The notes below the pieces were generated by a model, which made no database searches, was not told the origin of the DNA, and saw only the letters and a program-made list of their open reading frames with translations. Source: Candidatus Collierbacteria bacterium GW2011_GWB1_44_6 (lineage in GTDB: Bacteria > Patescibacteriota > Microgenomatia > UBA1400 > MFAQ01). From it: a DNA stretch of 5,326 nucleotides. The position numbers were made by a program, and so were the translations under genes. This document shows, in pieces, positions 1 to 4,743 of this stretch. How positions within the stretch are numbered: position 1 is the stretch's first letter; each line of letters opens with the position of its first letter. The DNA lies in assembly GCA_000998025.1 (NCBI GenBank), contig LCJG01000064.1:1-5326 (forward strand), read 5' to 3'.

Positions 1-15
1 ATAACTGCTAATTTT

Positions 16-1326
16 CTAGAACTCTCCCTCATAAATTTCCTTAAGTGTTTCGTTTTGTCTCAAACGATAATGGTTCAAAGTCTCTGAATCCTTCTCAAAC
101 TTTTTCATAAGCTGACCGAGATGCAACCCGCTTACAAAGTGTGGAAAAATGACATATGAAGCTCCGGCTTCATACAACTCAGCTGCCTGGGAAGCAGACT
201 CGGCATCTACAATCGCCGGGACTTTGATTCCCTTTAACCTCATCTCAGTTAATAAAGCCAAAGAGTCGTGGATATCTTTCACTGTCGAAATCACCATTTT
301 TGCCTCTACCATATTTGTCAGTTCTATTACGTCTGGATCTGATGCATCAGCAAAGATTGCCTCCTCTCCTTTGACCTTTAGGTGCTTGATAATTTCCGGA
401 TTGAAATCAACAATCAATACTAATTCTCTATTTTTTTTCAAAAAGGACAATATGCTTCTGCCCGTCCTATCTCCGCCAAGCAAAATAATATGCCCACTCA
501 TAGTAACAGCTTTCCCCTCTCGTCTTTCATTACTAAATAATTTTGGAAATTTACGAGAAAATGATTTATAGAGTTTGGACGAGTTTGAAATAAGAATTGT
601 AGACAGAACCATAGAATTACCCCAAAGAGAAGCACTTAACCCTATCGTCAAAACAATTAAGCTAAATTCCGAAATCTGAGTCATATTTAATCCCACCGCA
701 AAAGCCACCCTTCTTTTTAACCCACTAAATAAAGCAGCAAAACCCGAGATCAAAAACTTCACCAATAAAATCATGGCTACTATATAGAGCACCAACAACC
801 AGTTAACTGGCTCTACTCCCACTTCCAAGCCTAATAATACAAAAAATATTGTAAGAAAAATGTCACGCAACGTCTTTACTTTACTTACTATCTGGAAATG
901 TCCCCAACTACTCGACAAGGAGATGCCGGCCAGAATTCCACCAATCTCTGGGGTTAACTTCAACACATTGGTAGAAAAATATACAGACAAAAAGAACCAA
1001 ACCAAACTAAACAAAACTAAGTCTTCCGTAGATTTAACAAAGTACTTCATCAACCAAGAAATCACGTAGTGACCGACAAGATTTACAACAAATAGTATTA
1101 ATAGAATTTTTGCGACAAGTATCTCCAAAGAAGAAACGCTTAGACCATCTTTAAAACCAGGAATCAAGGCCAGTAAAACAATCGCCAGTAAATCTTGGAG
1201 TAATAATATTCCTAAGCTCAATCTCCCCACAAAACTACTCAGATCTTTTCCCTCCGATAAACTTTTTACGACCACAATCGTACTGCTAAAGGTTAAGGCA
1301 ATAGAAAGCATCGCTGAAGAAATCAT
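16..1326 (-). CDS. Kef-type (CPA2) cation:proton antiporter, C-terminal fragment with TrkA-N domain
   Basis: This is the larger part of a monovalent cation/proton antiporter of the CPA2 (KefB/KefC) family, an inner-membrane protein exchanging K+ or Na+ for H+. Many hydrophobic segments fill residues 1-250. The family signature GILLLQDLLAI is at 39-49, with the conserved membrane Asp at 45, and a Q-I-S-E-F-S-L-I motif is at 217-224. A cytoplasmic Rossmann (RCK/TrkA-N) domain begins about residue 278: G-G-D-R-T-G at 284-289, and an acidic strand end V-D-F-N-P at 306-310 expected to bind nucleotide. No TrkA-C domain follows. The listed ATG is only the first Met after an upstream break. Family proteins align N-terminally with the separate frame at 1329-1574, and this frame stays open upstream of the ATG. 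The last membrane segment before the Rossmann domain also looks about 15 residues short. Family assignment is secure; function as a separate protein is doubtful. Confidence 0.85.
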   Translation of the reverse strand: MISSAMLSIALTFSSTIVVVKSLSEGKDLSSFVGRLSLGILLLQDLLAIVLLALIPGFKDGLSVSSLEILVAKILLILFVVNLVGHYVISWLMKYFVKSTEDLVLFSLVWFFLSVYFSTNVLKLTPEIGGILAGISLSSSWGHFQIVSKVKTLRDIFLTIFFVLLGLEVGVEPVNWLLVLYIVAMILLVKFLISGFAALFSGLKRRVAFAVGLNMTQISEFSLIVLTIGLSASLWGNSMVLSTILISNSSKLYKSFSRKFPKLFSNERREGKAVTMSGHIILLGGDRTGRSILSFLKKNRELVLIVDFNPEIIKHLKVKGEEAIFADASDPDVIELTNMVEAKMVISTVKDIHDSLALLTEMRLKGIKVPAIVDAESASQAAELYEAGASYVIFPHFVSGLHLGQLMKKFEKDSETLNHYRLRQNETLKEIYEGEF

Positions 1327-1328
1327 AT

Positions 1329-1574
1329 TTAGTCTAAGAATAAAAAAAGAAAAAGCCCTTCCAAACCAATCAAAAACAACAGCAAAGTTACCCCCAGAGT
1401 CGAAAATATTTTTAACGCATCCACGCTCTGATGACCTATGATACCCGTAGCACCAATGATAAAACCTGCCACCACCTGACCAACCAGTGAAGGCAATTTA
1501 AAAAATCTAAAAACCATTCCTAACACGACTGCTGCCACAAAAACAACCATCAATTCAACTATGAAAATATCCAT
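1329..1574 (-). CDS. Kef-type (CPA2) cation:proton antiporter, N-terminal fragment (frame broken)
   Basis: This 81-residue frame encodes the first three membrane segments of the same antiporter. TM1 covers about residues 3-23. The K-L-P-S-L-V-G-Q-V-V-A-G-F-I-I-G motif of CPA2 proteins follows at about 27-42, and a segment ending L-L-L-F-L-I-G-L-E at about 64-72. After that Glu the frame runs into a T-rich stretch read as G-L-F-L-F-L-F-L-D and stops at TAA, two bases before the ATG of the downstream fragment. In intact relatives, G-L-E is followed by a loop and another membrane segment before the A-L-T-F-S-S motif found in the next frame. The ATG has no Shine-Dalgarno site but sits 6 nt from a TAGAAT box. 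The two pieces together are a disrupted gene; a working 81-residue protein is unlikely. Confidence 0.8.
   Translation of the reverse strand: MDIFIVELMVVFVAAVVLGMVFRFFKLPSLVGQVVAGFIIGATGIIGHQSVDALKIFSTLGVTLLLFLIGLEGLFLFLFLD
1330..1359 (-). other. Probable deletion/frameshift junction in the antiporter gene
   Basis: Read on the minus strand, the N-terminal frame matches the family up to G-L-E (Glu codon at 1361-1359). The downstream frame resumes recognisable family sequence about L-N-M-I-S-S-A-M-L-S-I-A-L-T-F-S-S. Between them lies a T-rich tract (CTTTTTCTTTTTTTATTCTT, 1355-1336). From memory of relatives, roughly 30 residues covering one membrane segment are absent. A deletion whose length is not a multiple of three explains both the loss and the frame change; a single-base homopolymer error alone would not explain the missing residues. 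Confidence 0.55.
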
Positions 1575-1580
1575 TAATTC

Positions 1581-1589
1581 ATTCTAGCA
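1581..1589 (-). promoter_or_regulatory. Extended -10 promoter for the antiporter gene (leaderless)
   Basis: The minus strand reads TGCTAGAAT, which fits the extended -10 pattern TGnTAnnnT. Six bases separate it from the ATG at 1574, so the expected transcription start falls on or next to the start codon, implying a leaderless mRNA. No convincing -35 box is present at the usual distance, which is acceptable for an extended -10 promoter. It lies in the 37-bp gap after the RluA-family gene, where I see no terminator. Confidence 0.45.
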
Positions 1590-1611
1590 CCTGTCAGACG
1601 GTGGCTGATTC

Positions 1612-2361
1612 TTATACTTGAGACAGAGAACCGAGAAACTTCTCACAGTCCTCGGGTAAAGGAGCCTTCACTAGGACTTCTTCTCCTTCAAAAGAGGAAA
1701 ACTGAATCATTTCGGCATGTAAAAAATGATGAGACAAATACTTTCGGTCCTCACCAGAAAATTTTTTGTTTAAATACTTATCATCTGCGAAAATTGGCCA
1801 ACCCAAAAATGACATATGGACTCTGATCTGGTGGGTCCTCCCGGTTTTTAAATTTATACTTAATAAGGTCAACGCATCCCCCCAATGTTCGTGGCCAGAG
1901 AAAACAAATCTATTTAAAACCTGCCACTCGGTAATTGCCCTCTTGCCTTCATAATGCACTTGCCACCTTTCTCTATCGAACAAGCTACGTTTTAGGGGTA
2001 GTCTCACCTCTCCATGGTCAGGCTCAACCCTACCATGTACCAAGGCAGTGTACGATTTTGCTATCTTTCTATCCTTAAAAAGTCGCAGATAATAGTGTAA
2101 AGGCTCCGGTGACTTTGCTATTATCAAACAGCCACTGGTTTCTTTATCGAGTCTGTGGCAAATTCCACTCCTCTGCAGAAATAATTTATCGCCTATCTGA
2201 GATCCTGAGACCTTCAGTCTCTTATCCGCCCAATCCTGTACCGTTTCTCCCTTAATTGACTCCGCTCTGTTTACGACTAAACCAACCGGTTTATTGATTA
2301 CCAGTGTATCCTTATCCTCATAGAGAACCGGAATTTCCATCTTCTCAAGTATACCCGTCAT
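1612..2361 (-). CDS. RluA-family 23S rRNA/tRNA pseudouridine synthase
   Basis: This enzyme isomerises uridine to pseudouridine in structured RNA, probably 23S rRNA. The catalytic signature HRLDKETSGCLIIAKS is at residues 69-84, with the catalytic Asp at 72. The second family signature, L-K-T-G-R-T-H-Q-I-R-V-H, is at 171-182, followed by G-W-P-I-F-A-D-D-K-Y. The N-terminal V-L-Y-E-D-K-D-T-L-V-I-N-K-P strand is typical. At 249 residues it is shorter than RluC/RluD (about 320) because the N-terminal S4 RNA-binding domain is absent, so the exact RNA target cannot be named. The first ATG overlaps the lspA stop (ATGA) and lies in a genomic repeat. Met8 (ATG at 2340) precedes the conserved core and could be the ancestral start. 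Neither start has a Shine-Dalgarno site, so coupling to lspA translation is likely. It is the last gene of the operon. Confidence 0.9.
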   Translation of the reverse strand: MTGILEKMEIPVLYEDKDTLVINKPVGLVVNRAESIKGETVQDWADKRLKVSGSQIGDKLFLQRSGICHRLDKETSGCLIIAKSPEPLHYYLRLFKDRKIAKSYTALVHGRVEPDHGEVRLPLKRSLFDRERWQVHYEGKRAITEWQVLNRFVFSGHEHWGDALTLLSINLKTGRTHQIRVHMSFLGWPIFADDKYLNKKFSGEDRKYLSHHFLHAEMIQFSSFEGEEVLVKAPLPEDCEKFLGSLSQV

Positions 2362-2401
2362 TTCGAGCGTAGTCGAGGAACCTGCCCGTCCGGCAGGCGG
2401 G
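2357..2401. repeat. Dispersed genomic repeat with GC-rich hairpin, at the lspA/RluA-synthase junction
   Basis: The plus strand starts GTCATTTCGAGCGTAGTCGA, a form I recognise from memory as a common short intergenic repeat in CPR and other bacterial genomes. It is followed by CCTGCC-CGTCC-GGCAGG (2381-2397), a 6-bp stem hairpin much richer in G+C than its surroundings. The element encodes the last residues of LspA and contains its TGA stop and the first ATG of the RluA-family gene. Only one copy of this exact type is in the window, so repeat status rests on recognition and on its similarity to the element at 2731-2765, with which it shares GTCATTNCGAG. Confidence 0.55.
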
Positions 2402-2753
2402 TCTCACTCCACAAATACCAAACCACACCAACAGTTATAAGCACATCGGACAAATTGAACCAAAAGACCAGTATGGGGAAGTAGAGATAATCCCAGACAC
2501 CTCCCATGAAAAAACGCGGTAAAAGATTCCCTATCCCACCCCAAATCACCGATAAAATCCCCCACCGTTTATTCTTTTGGTAAATCAATGTCAACCATAT
2601 GATTAAAAAAAGATACACAAATGGCGAGAGATAGTTATTCCCGGCAAATAAACCAAAGGATATACCCTCATTGAACACCCCCCATCCCCTGCTCCCGAAA
2701 TAACTCTGCAAAAACACATCCACAAGTACTGTCATTGCGAGGAGTGTATTCAC
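2358..2753 (-). CDS. lspA: Signal peptidase II (prolipoprotein signal peptidase), catalytic Asp replaced
   Basis: LspA is the inner-membrane aspartyl protease that removes signal peptides from lipid-modified prolipoproteins. This 131-residue protein has four hydrophobic segments and the family landmarks in order: Asp12 in the first segment, F-N-E-G-I-S-F-G at 27-34, G-G-I-G-N-L-L-P-R at 72-80, W-D-Y at 87-89, and F-N-L-S-D at 99-103. In the normal enzyme the catalytic pair is the Asp of GNxxDR and the Asp of FNxxD. Here the second is kept (Asp103), but the first is Pro79 (CCG, 2519-2517) beside a conserved Arg80. Activity is therefore uncertain. The GTG start and the first seven codons lie in one genomic repeat. 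The C-terminal tail from about Glu117, with the TGA stop, lies in another. An alternative ATG at 2735 is also inside the repeat. No Shine-Dalgarno site is visible. The gene follows the DksA/TraR-like gene by 27 bp. Confidence 0.82.
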   Translation of the reverse strand: MNTLLAMTVLVDVFLQSYFGSRGWGVFNEGISFGLFAGNNYLSPFVYLFLIIWLTLIYQKNKRWGILSVIWGGIGNLLPRFFMGGVWDYLYFPILVFWFNLSDVLITVGVVWYLWSETRLPDGQVPRLRSK

Positions 2754-2765
2754 GACGCGGCAATC
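2731..2765. repeat. Dispersed genomic repeat spanning the lspA start
   Basis: The plus strand begins GTCATTGCGAGGAGTGTATT and ends CGCGGCAATC. From memory this matches the widespread short repeat form GTCATTGCGAGGAGC...GAAGCAATC found in many copies in numerous bacterial genomes. On the minus strand it contains both plausible starts of lspA (GTG at 2753 and ATG at 2735). Its first seven bases share GTCATT and then GCGAG with the element at 2357, so the two may belong to related families placed on either side of lspA in the same orientation. Confidence 0.55.
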
Positions 2766-2780
2766 TATATAAATAATTTC

Positions 2781-3161
2781 CTAACTTCTTTTCTTTTCTA
2801 TCCTTGTTTCACAAGACATACAAAACTCAGCCGTGGGATTTACTGCCAGACGATCCGTATCGATCATGCGCTTACAATTGGCACAAATACCGTACTTACC
2901 CAATTTTATCCTGGACAAAGTTTTTCTAATTTCAATTATGGATCTGGTGACTTGTCTCCTCATGGCCGAGGTTCTGTCGTGGTCAACATTCTCCGCAACG
3001 TCGGAATCTACCGAATTATCCTGATCACGGTTCCCGACCAGAAATGGATCTTCCTTCTTAAGCTCTTTTTTTGTCTCTTTAAGTCGTTTTTCCTCACCCT
3101 TAAGATAATGAATTAGAGGTTGTAAAACAGATAGCGGAAATTTTATTTTAGTTTCTTCCAT
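2781..3161 (-). CDS. DksA/TraR-family C4-type zinc-finger protein
   Basis: Proteins of this family bind RNA polymerase through its secondary channel and alter promoter response. In CPR genomes short versions are common and their targets are unknown. This 126-residue protein has a charged, probably coiled-coil N-terminal half (Lys/Glu-rich, about residues 20-38) and an acidic central stretch with several Asp at 46-62. A C-terminal zinc finger has C-A-N-C at 93-96 and C-M-S-C at 114-117, with the typical G-K-Y-G-I-C approach and a Pro (109) before the second pair. It starts inside the end of the lgt-like gene (14-bp overlap) with no Shine-Dalgarno site, so translation is probably coupled. Its TAG stop is followed, in the same frame, by nine sense codons and the GTG of lspA. 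The finger is intact; regulatory targets cannot be read from sequence. Confidence 0.88.
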   Translation of the reverse strand: MEETKIKFPLSVLQPLIHYLKGEEKRLKETKKELKKEDPFLVGNRDQDNSVDSDVAENVDHDRTSAMRRQVTRSIIEIRKTLSRIKLGKYGICANCKRMIDTDRLAVNPTAEFCMSCETRIEKKRS

Positions 3162-3882
3162 GTTTAAGTATGATTTTTATATCTTCTGCCACTGTCCTGC
3201 CTGACCTAATATACACCAAAACAAAGCCCAGAACAAACAAAAGCAATCCCCAGAGCAGTTCGACAGCAATTATCCTTTTGAGAATTAACTTCTCAAGGCA
3301 GTAAGCTATCCCCAAAAATGAAATCGAAAAACCCGATATCAAACCGGATCTCGCCGATGTTCTTTTACCTCTGTACCACTCAAAAGTTCTGTATTTGTCT
3401 TCAATACTCCAAAAAAGAATATATATTAATAAATAAATTAAGGCCAAAACTAAGATCAGTGGATTCTTGGTAAGTAGTGATAACCCGGCGATAAAAACAG
3501 TTCCGCCGGATAGAACTCCTAGTGACACAAGATCCAACCAATCAAATAGCTTTGCTTTTATCCGTCTTAGAGACAAATACACTCCAAATCCAATCCCAAG
3601 AATAGCCCCCCAGCGGTCGATACCTGGATAATTAGTAAGTAATAATATCCTGGGGAAATGATTCCAAAAAACTGATAGGTTCAAGATAACAAAAGATATC
3701 CTGCCCACAATAAAGGCCCAAAACGCAGACATCACGATGGCATCCAAAATCTGGAAATCTTCAAAGTGAGCCTCTTGCGCTTTTTTGTAAAAAACAAAAG
3801 AACCCCAAAGAAAAGAAATTGCCGTTAACAACCCAAAACTATAAATTAATAGATTATTCAAATTTAGAACCGCTTCATTCAT
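3148..3882 (-). CDS. lgt: Lgt-like prolipoprotein diacylglyceryl transferase homologue, active-site residues altered
   Basis: Lgt moves diacylglycerol from phosphatidylglycerol to the lipobox Cys of prolipoproteins, the step before LspA. This 244-residue polytopic protein (about seven hydrophobic segments) has the Lgt-like opening L-I-Y-S-F-G-L-L (12-19), I-L-D at 45-47, and a V-G-R-I-S-F-V-I-L-N element at 59-68 matching the Lgt G-x-R-L-x-Y-V region. A D-R-W-G-A-I-L-G loop (89-96) replaces H-G-G-L-x-G. The region that should read G-R-x-G-N-F is F-I-A-G-L-S (130-135), so the essential Arg and Asn are missing. Near 193-197 A-Y-C-L-E stands where Lgt has the second key Arg before a conserved Glu. 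Fold assignment is moderate; transferase activity is doubtful. Adjacency to lspA supports the assignment. It is the first gene of the operon, with a -10 box 6 nt before the ATG. Confidence 0.65.
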   Translation of the reverse strand: MNEAVLNLNNLLIYSFGLLTAISFLWGSFVFYKKAQEAHFEDFQILDAIVMSAFWAFIVGRISFVILNLSVFWNHFPRILLLTNYPGIDRWGAILGIGFGVYLSLRRIKAKLFDWLDLVSLGVLSGGTVFIAGLSLLTKNPLILVLALIYLLIYILFWSIEDKYRTFEWYRGKRTSARSGLISGFSISFLGIAYCLEKLILKRIIAVELLWGLLLFVLGFVLVYIRSGRTVAEDIKIILKHGRN

Positions 3883-3888
3883 AACTAG

Positions 3889-3896
3889 AGTATACT
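3889..3896. promoter_or_regulatory. Palindromic -10 box shared by divergent genes
   Basis: AGTATACT is a perfect palindrome, so TATACT is presented on both strands within the 24-bp gap between two divergent start codons. On the minus strand TATACT (3894-3889) ends 6 nt before the ATG at 3882; on the plus strand TATACT (3891-3896) ends 10 nt before the ATG at 3907. Both transcripts would be leaderless or nearly so. I see no clear -35 box on either side. Simultaneous use in both directions would be mutually exclusive. Confidence 0.4.
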
Positions 3897-3906
3897 AAAA
3901 AAACAC

Positions 3907-4353
3907 ATGCTATCCGTTGCTCATGGACCAACTGGCGCACTAATTGCCAGCAAGATACCCAATCCCTTAATTAGTATTCCCATAATCATTGCCTCACATT
4001 TTATTGAAGACTATATACCCCACTGGGATGTTGGGCAGGGACTAACTTCAAAAAAGAAACAGAAAAAAACCGCTTTTTTTCAGGAGCTTTTTTTTGATTT
4101 TCCTCTTTCTATTCTCATAATCTATTTTCTGTTTCAAGTAGGCAGACCATTCGATTGGCGCCCGTGGTTAGGTTGGTTCGTAGGGCTACTGCCTGACTTC
4201 ATTGAATTCCCCTACCTCTTTTTGGGACATCGAAATCCTCTTCTTAACGGCTTTGCTAGATTCCACTCTATAGTTCACCGATCCACACCCCACAAGCTTT
4301 GGGGCTTGCTTCCACAGCTTCTGGTGCTTCTCCTGGTAGTTCTGTTAAAATAA
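3907..4353 (+). CDS. Small His/Asp-rich integral membrane protein, possible metal-dependent hydrolase relative
   Basis: I cannot name this 148-residue protein firmly. It has hydrophobic segments at about 17-33, 62-78, 88-106 and 132-147. Histidines and aspartates cluster at membrane edges: A-H-G at 5-7, H-F-I-E-D-Y-I-P-H-W-D at 31-41, L-L-P-D at 94-97, G-H-R at 107-109, and H-S-I-V-H-R at 120-125. The L-L-P-D then H-R order recalls the YdjM-type membrane-bound metal-dependent hydrolase family, and the pattern suggests metal binding, but this is inference by eye. A Lys-rich loop (49-54) separates the first two segments. The ATG directly precedes the conserved-looking N-terminus and has no Shine-Dalgarno site; a -10 box 10 nt upstream suggests a near-leaderless mRNA. 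It diverges from the lgt-like gene and precedes the EWKN pair. Confidence 0.7.
   Translation: MLSVAHGPTGALIASKIPNPLISIPIIIASHFIEDYIPHWDVGQGLTSKKKQKKTAFFQELFFDFPLSILIIYFLFQVGRPFDWRPWLGWFVGLLPDFIEFPYLFLGHRNPLLNGFARFHSIVHRSTPHKLWGLLPQLLVLLLVVLLK
4343..4351 (+). promoter_or_regulatory. Candidate extended -10 promoter for the EWKN gene pair
   Basis: TGTTAAAAT fits TGnTAnnnT and overlaps the last codons of the membrane-protein gene. A start about 7 nt downstream would give a leader of roughly 30 nt containing the AAAGGAG site. No clear -35 box is seen. The pair could instead be read through from the gene at 3907. Confidence 0.3.
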
Positions 4354-4373
4354 CCCATCTTTCGTTCATTAAT

Positions 4374-4380
4374 AAAGGAG
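4374..4380 (+). promoter_or_regulatory. Shine-Dalgarno site fixing the start at 4389
   Basis: AAAGGAG lies 8 nt before ATG at 4389. It decides the start: the frame is open upstream to an ATG at 4299, but that longer version would overlap the preceding gene by 55 bp and has no ribosome binding site. Confidence 0.8.
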
Positions 4381-4388
4381 AAACGGGC

Positions 4389-4733
4389 ATGAACCTATAT
4401 CTTGTCTTTCGTAAAGATCACCAGCCCTTAGTCGTTATCGATCCCGGATTTGATTGTGACATGACTGAGGTGTGGGTTATAGCCGGATGCTCCGAAGACA
4501 ATTTTGAGTGCAACACTTCAGATTGCCGGCTTATTACCCTTGCCATCAAACAGATTCTCAGTCGAGTTGAGGCTCTTGAGATGCTTCCGAGCAGGGTGTT
4601 CGCCTTTAACCTAATGGCCGACATCTTTGAATCCACACTCCCAGCCTACCTCATTTCAGAATGGAAAAATGGTCGCAATAAAGCAGCTCAACAGCTCCTC
4701 TCGAGTGCTTCTACTCCGACCGTAAATCTCTAA
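4389..4733 (+). CDS. Small soluble protein of unknown function, EWKN pair member 1
   Basis: I do not recognise this family. From the ATG chosen by its Shine-Dalgarno site, the protein is 114 residues, with no signal peptide or membrane segment. The N-terminal part (M-N-L-Y-L-V-F..., P-L-V-V-I-D-P-G) looks like beta strands, and the rest from about residue 47 looks mostly helical. Three Cys (23, 34, 41) and a fourth at 46 do not form an obvious zinc site. Near the end, Y-L-I-S-E-W-K-N is followed by a basic helix and a Ser/Thr-rich tail. The next gene carries H-L-F-T-E-W-K-N at the equivalent place, so the two are probably diverged paralogues. The gene ends inside the Shine-Dalgarno site of its partner, so both are likely made together. 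Confidence 0.7.
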   Translation: MNLYLVFRKDHQPLVVIDPGFDCDMTEVWVIAGCSEDNFECNTSDCRLITLAIKQILSRVEALEMLPSRVFAFNLMADIFESTLPAYLISEWKNGRNKAAQQLLSSASTPTVNL

Positions 4734-4738
4734 GGAGG
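4732..4738 (+). promoter_or_regulatory. Near-perfect Shine-Dalgarno site overlapping the upstream stop
   Basis: AAGGAGG lies 5 nt before ATG at 4744 and shares two bases with the TAA stop of the preceding gene. It is the strongest ribosome binding site in the window and indicates efficient re-initiation. Confidence 0.85.
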
Positions 4739-4743
4739 ATGTT

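Noticed and set aside
149..571. Open frame of 140 codons on the plus strand inside the antiporter gene
   Set aside because: It is antisense to the conserved TrkA-N coding sequence, has no ribosome binding site and its low-complexity translation resembles no protein I know.
1329..1574. UGA recoding (Gracilibacteria/SR1 genetic code) as an explanation of the split antiporter
   Set aside because: The first fragment ends in TAA, not TGA, family sequence is missing at the junction, and no gene here contains an in-frame TGA.
1587..1602. Inverted repeat CACC...GGTG in the gap after the RluA-family gene, as a terminator
   Set aside because: The stem is only 4 bp with poor inner pairing and is not followed by a T-run on the minus strand.
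145..1818. Identical 14-mer AAAAATGACATATG at 145-158 and 1805-1818
   Set aside because: Both copies are within conserved coding sequence in different frames (Y-V-I-F-P and H-M-S-F-L), so the match is most likely chance.
4064..4095. A-run, CCGC, T-run tracts inside the membrane-protein gene as an intragenic terminator or slippage switch
   Set aside because: The stem would be almost all A-T with no GC core, and the frame is intact through the tracts, coding for Lys and Phe as in the rest of this A+T-rich gene.
4299..4388. Upstream extension of the first EWKN protein to ATG 4299
   Set aside because: It would overlap the end of the membrane-protein gene, has no Shine-Dalgarno site, and the AAAGGAG site clearly points to ATG 4389.
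4418..4636. Minus-strand frame of 72 codons
   Set aside because: It is antisense to the first EWKN gene, which has a strong ribosome binding site, and has no supporting signals of its own.
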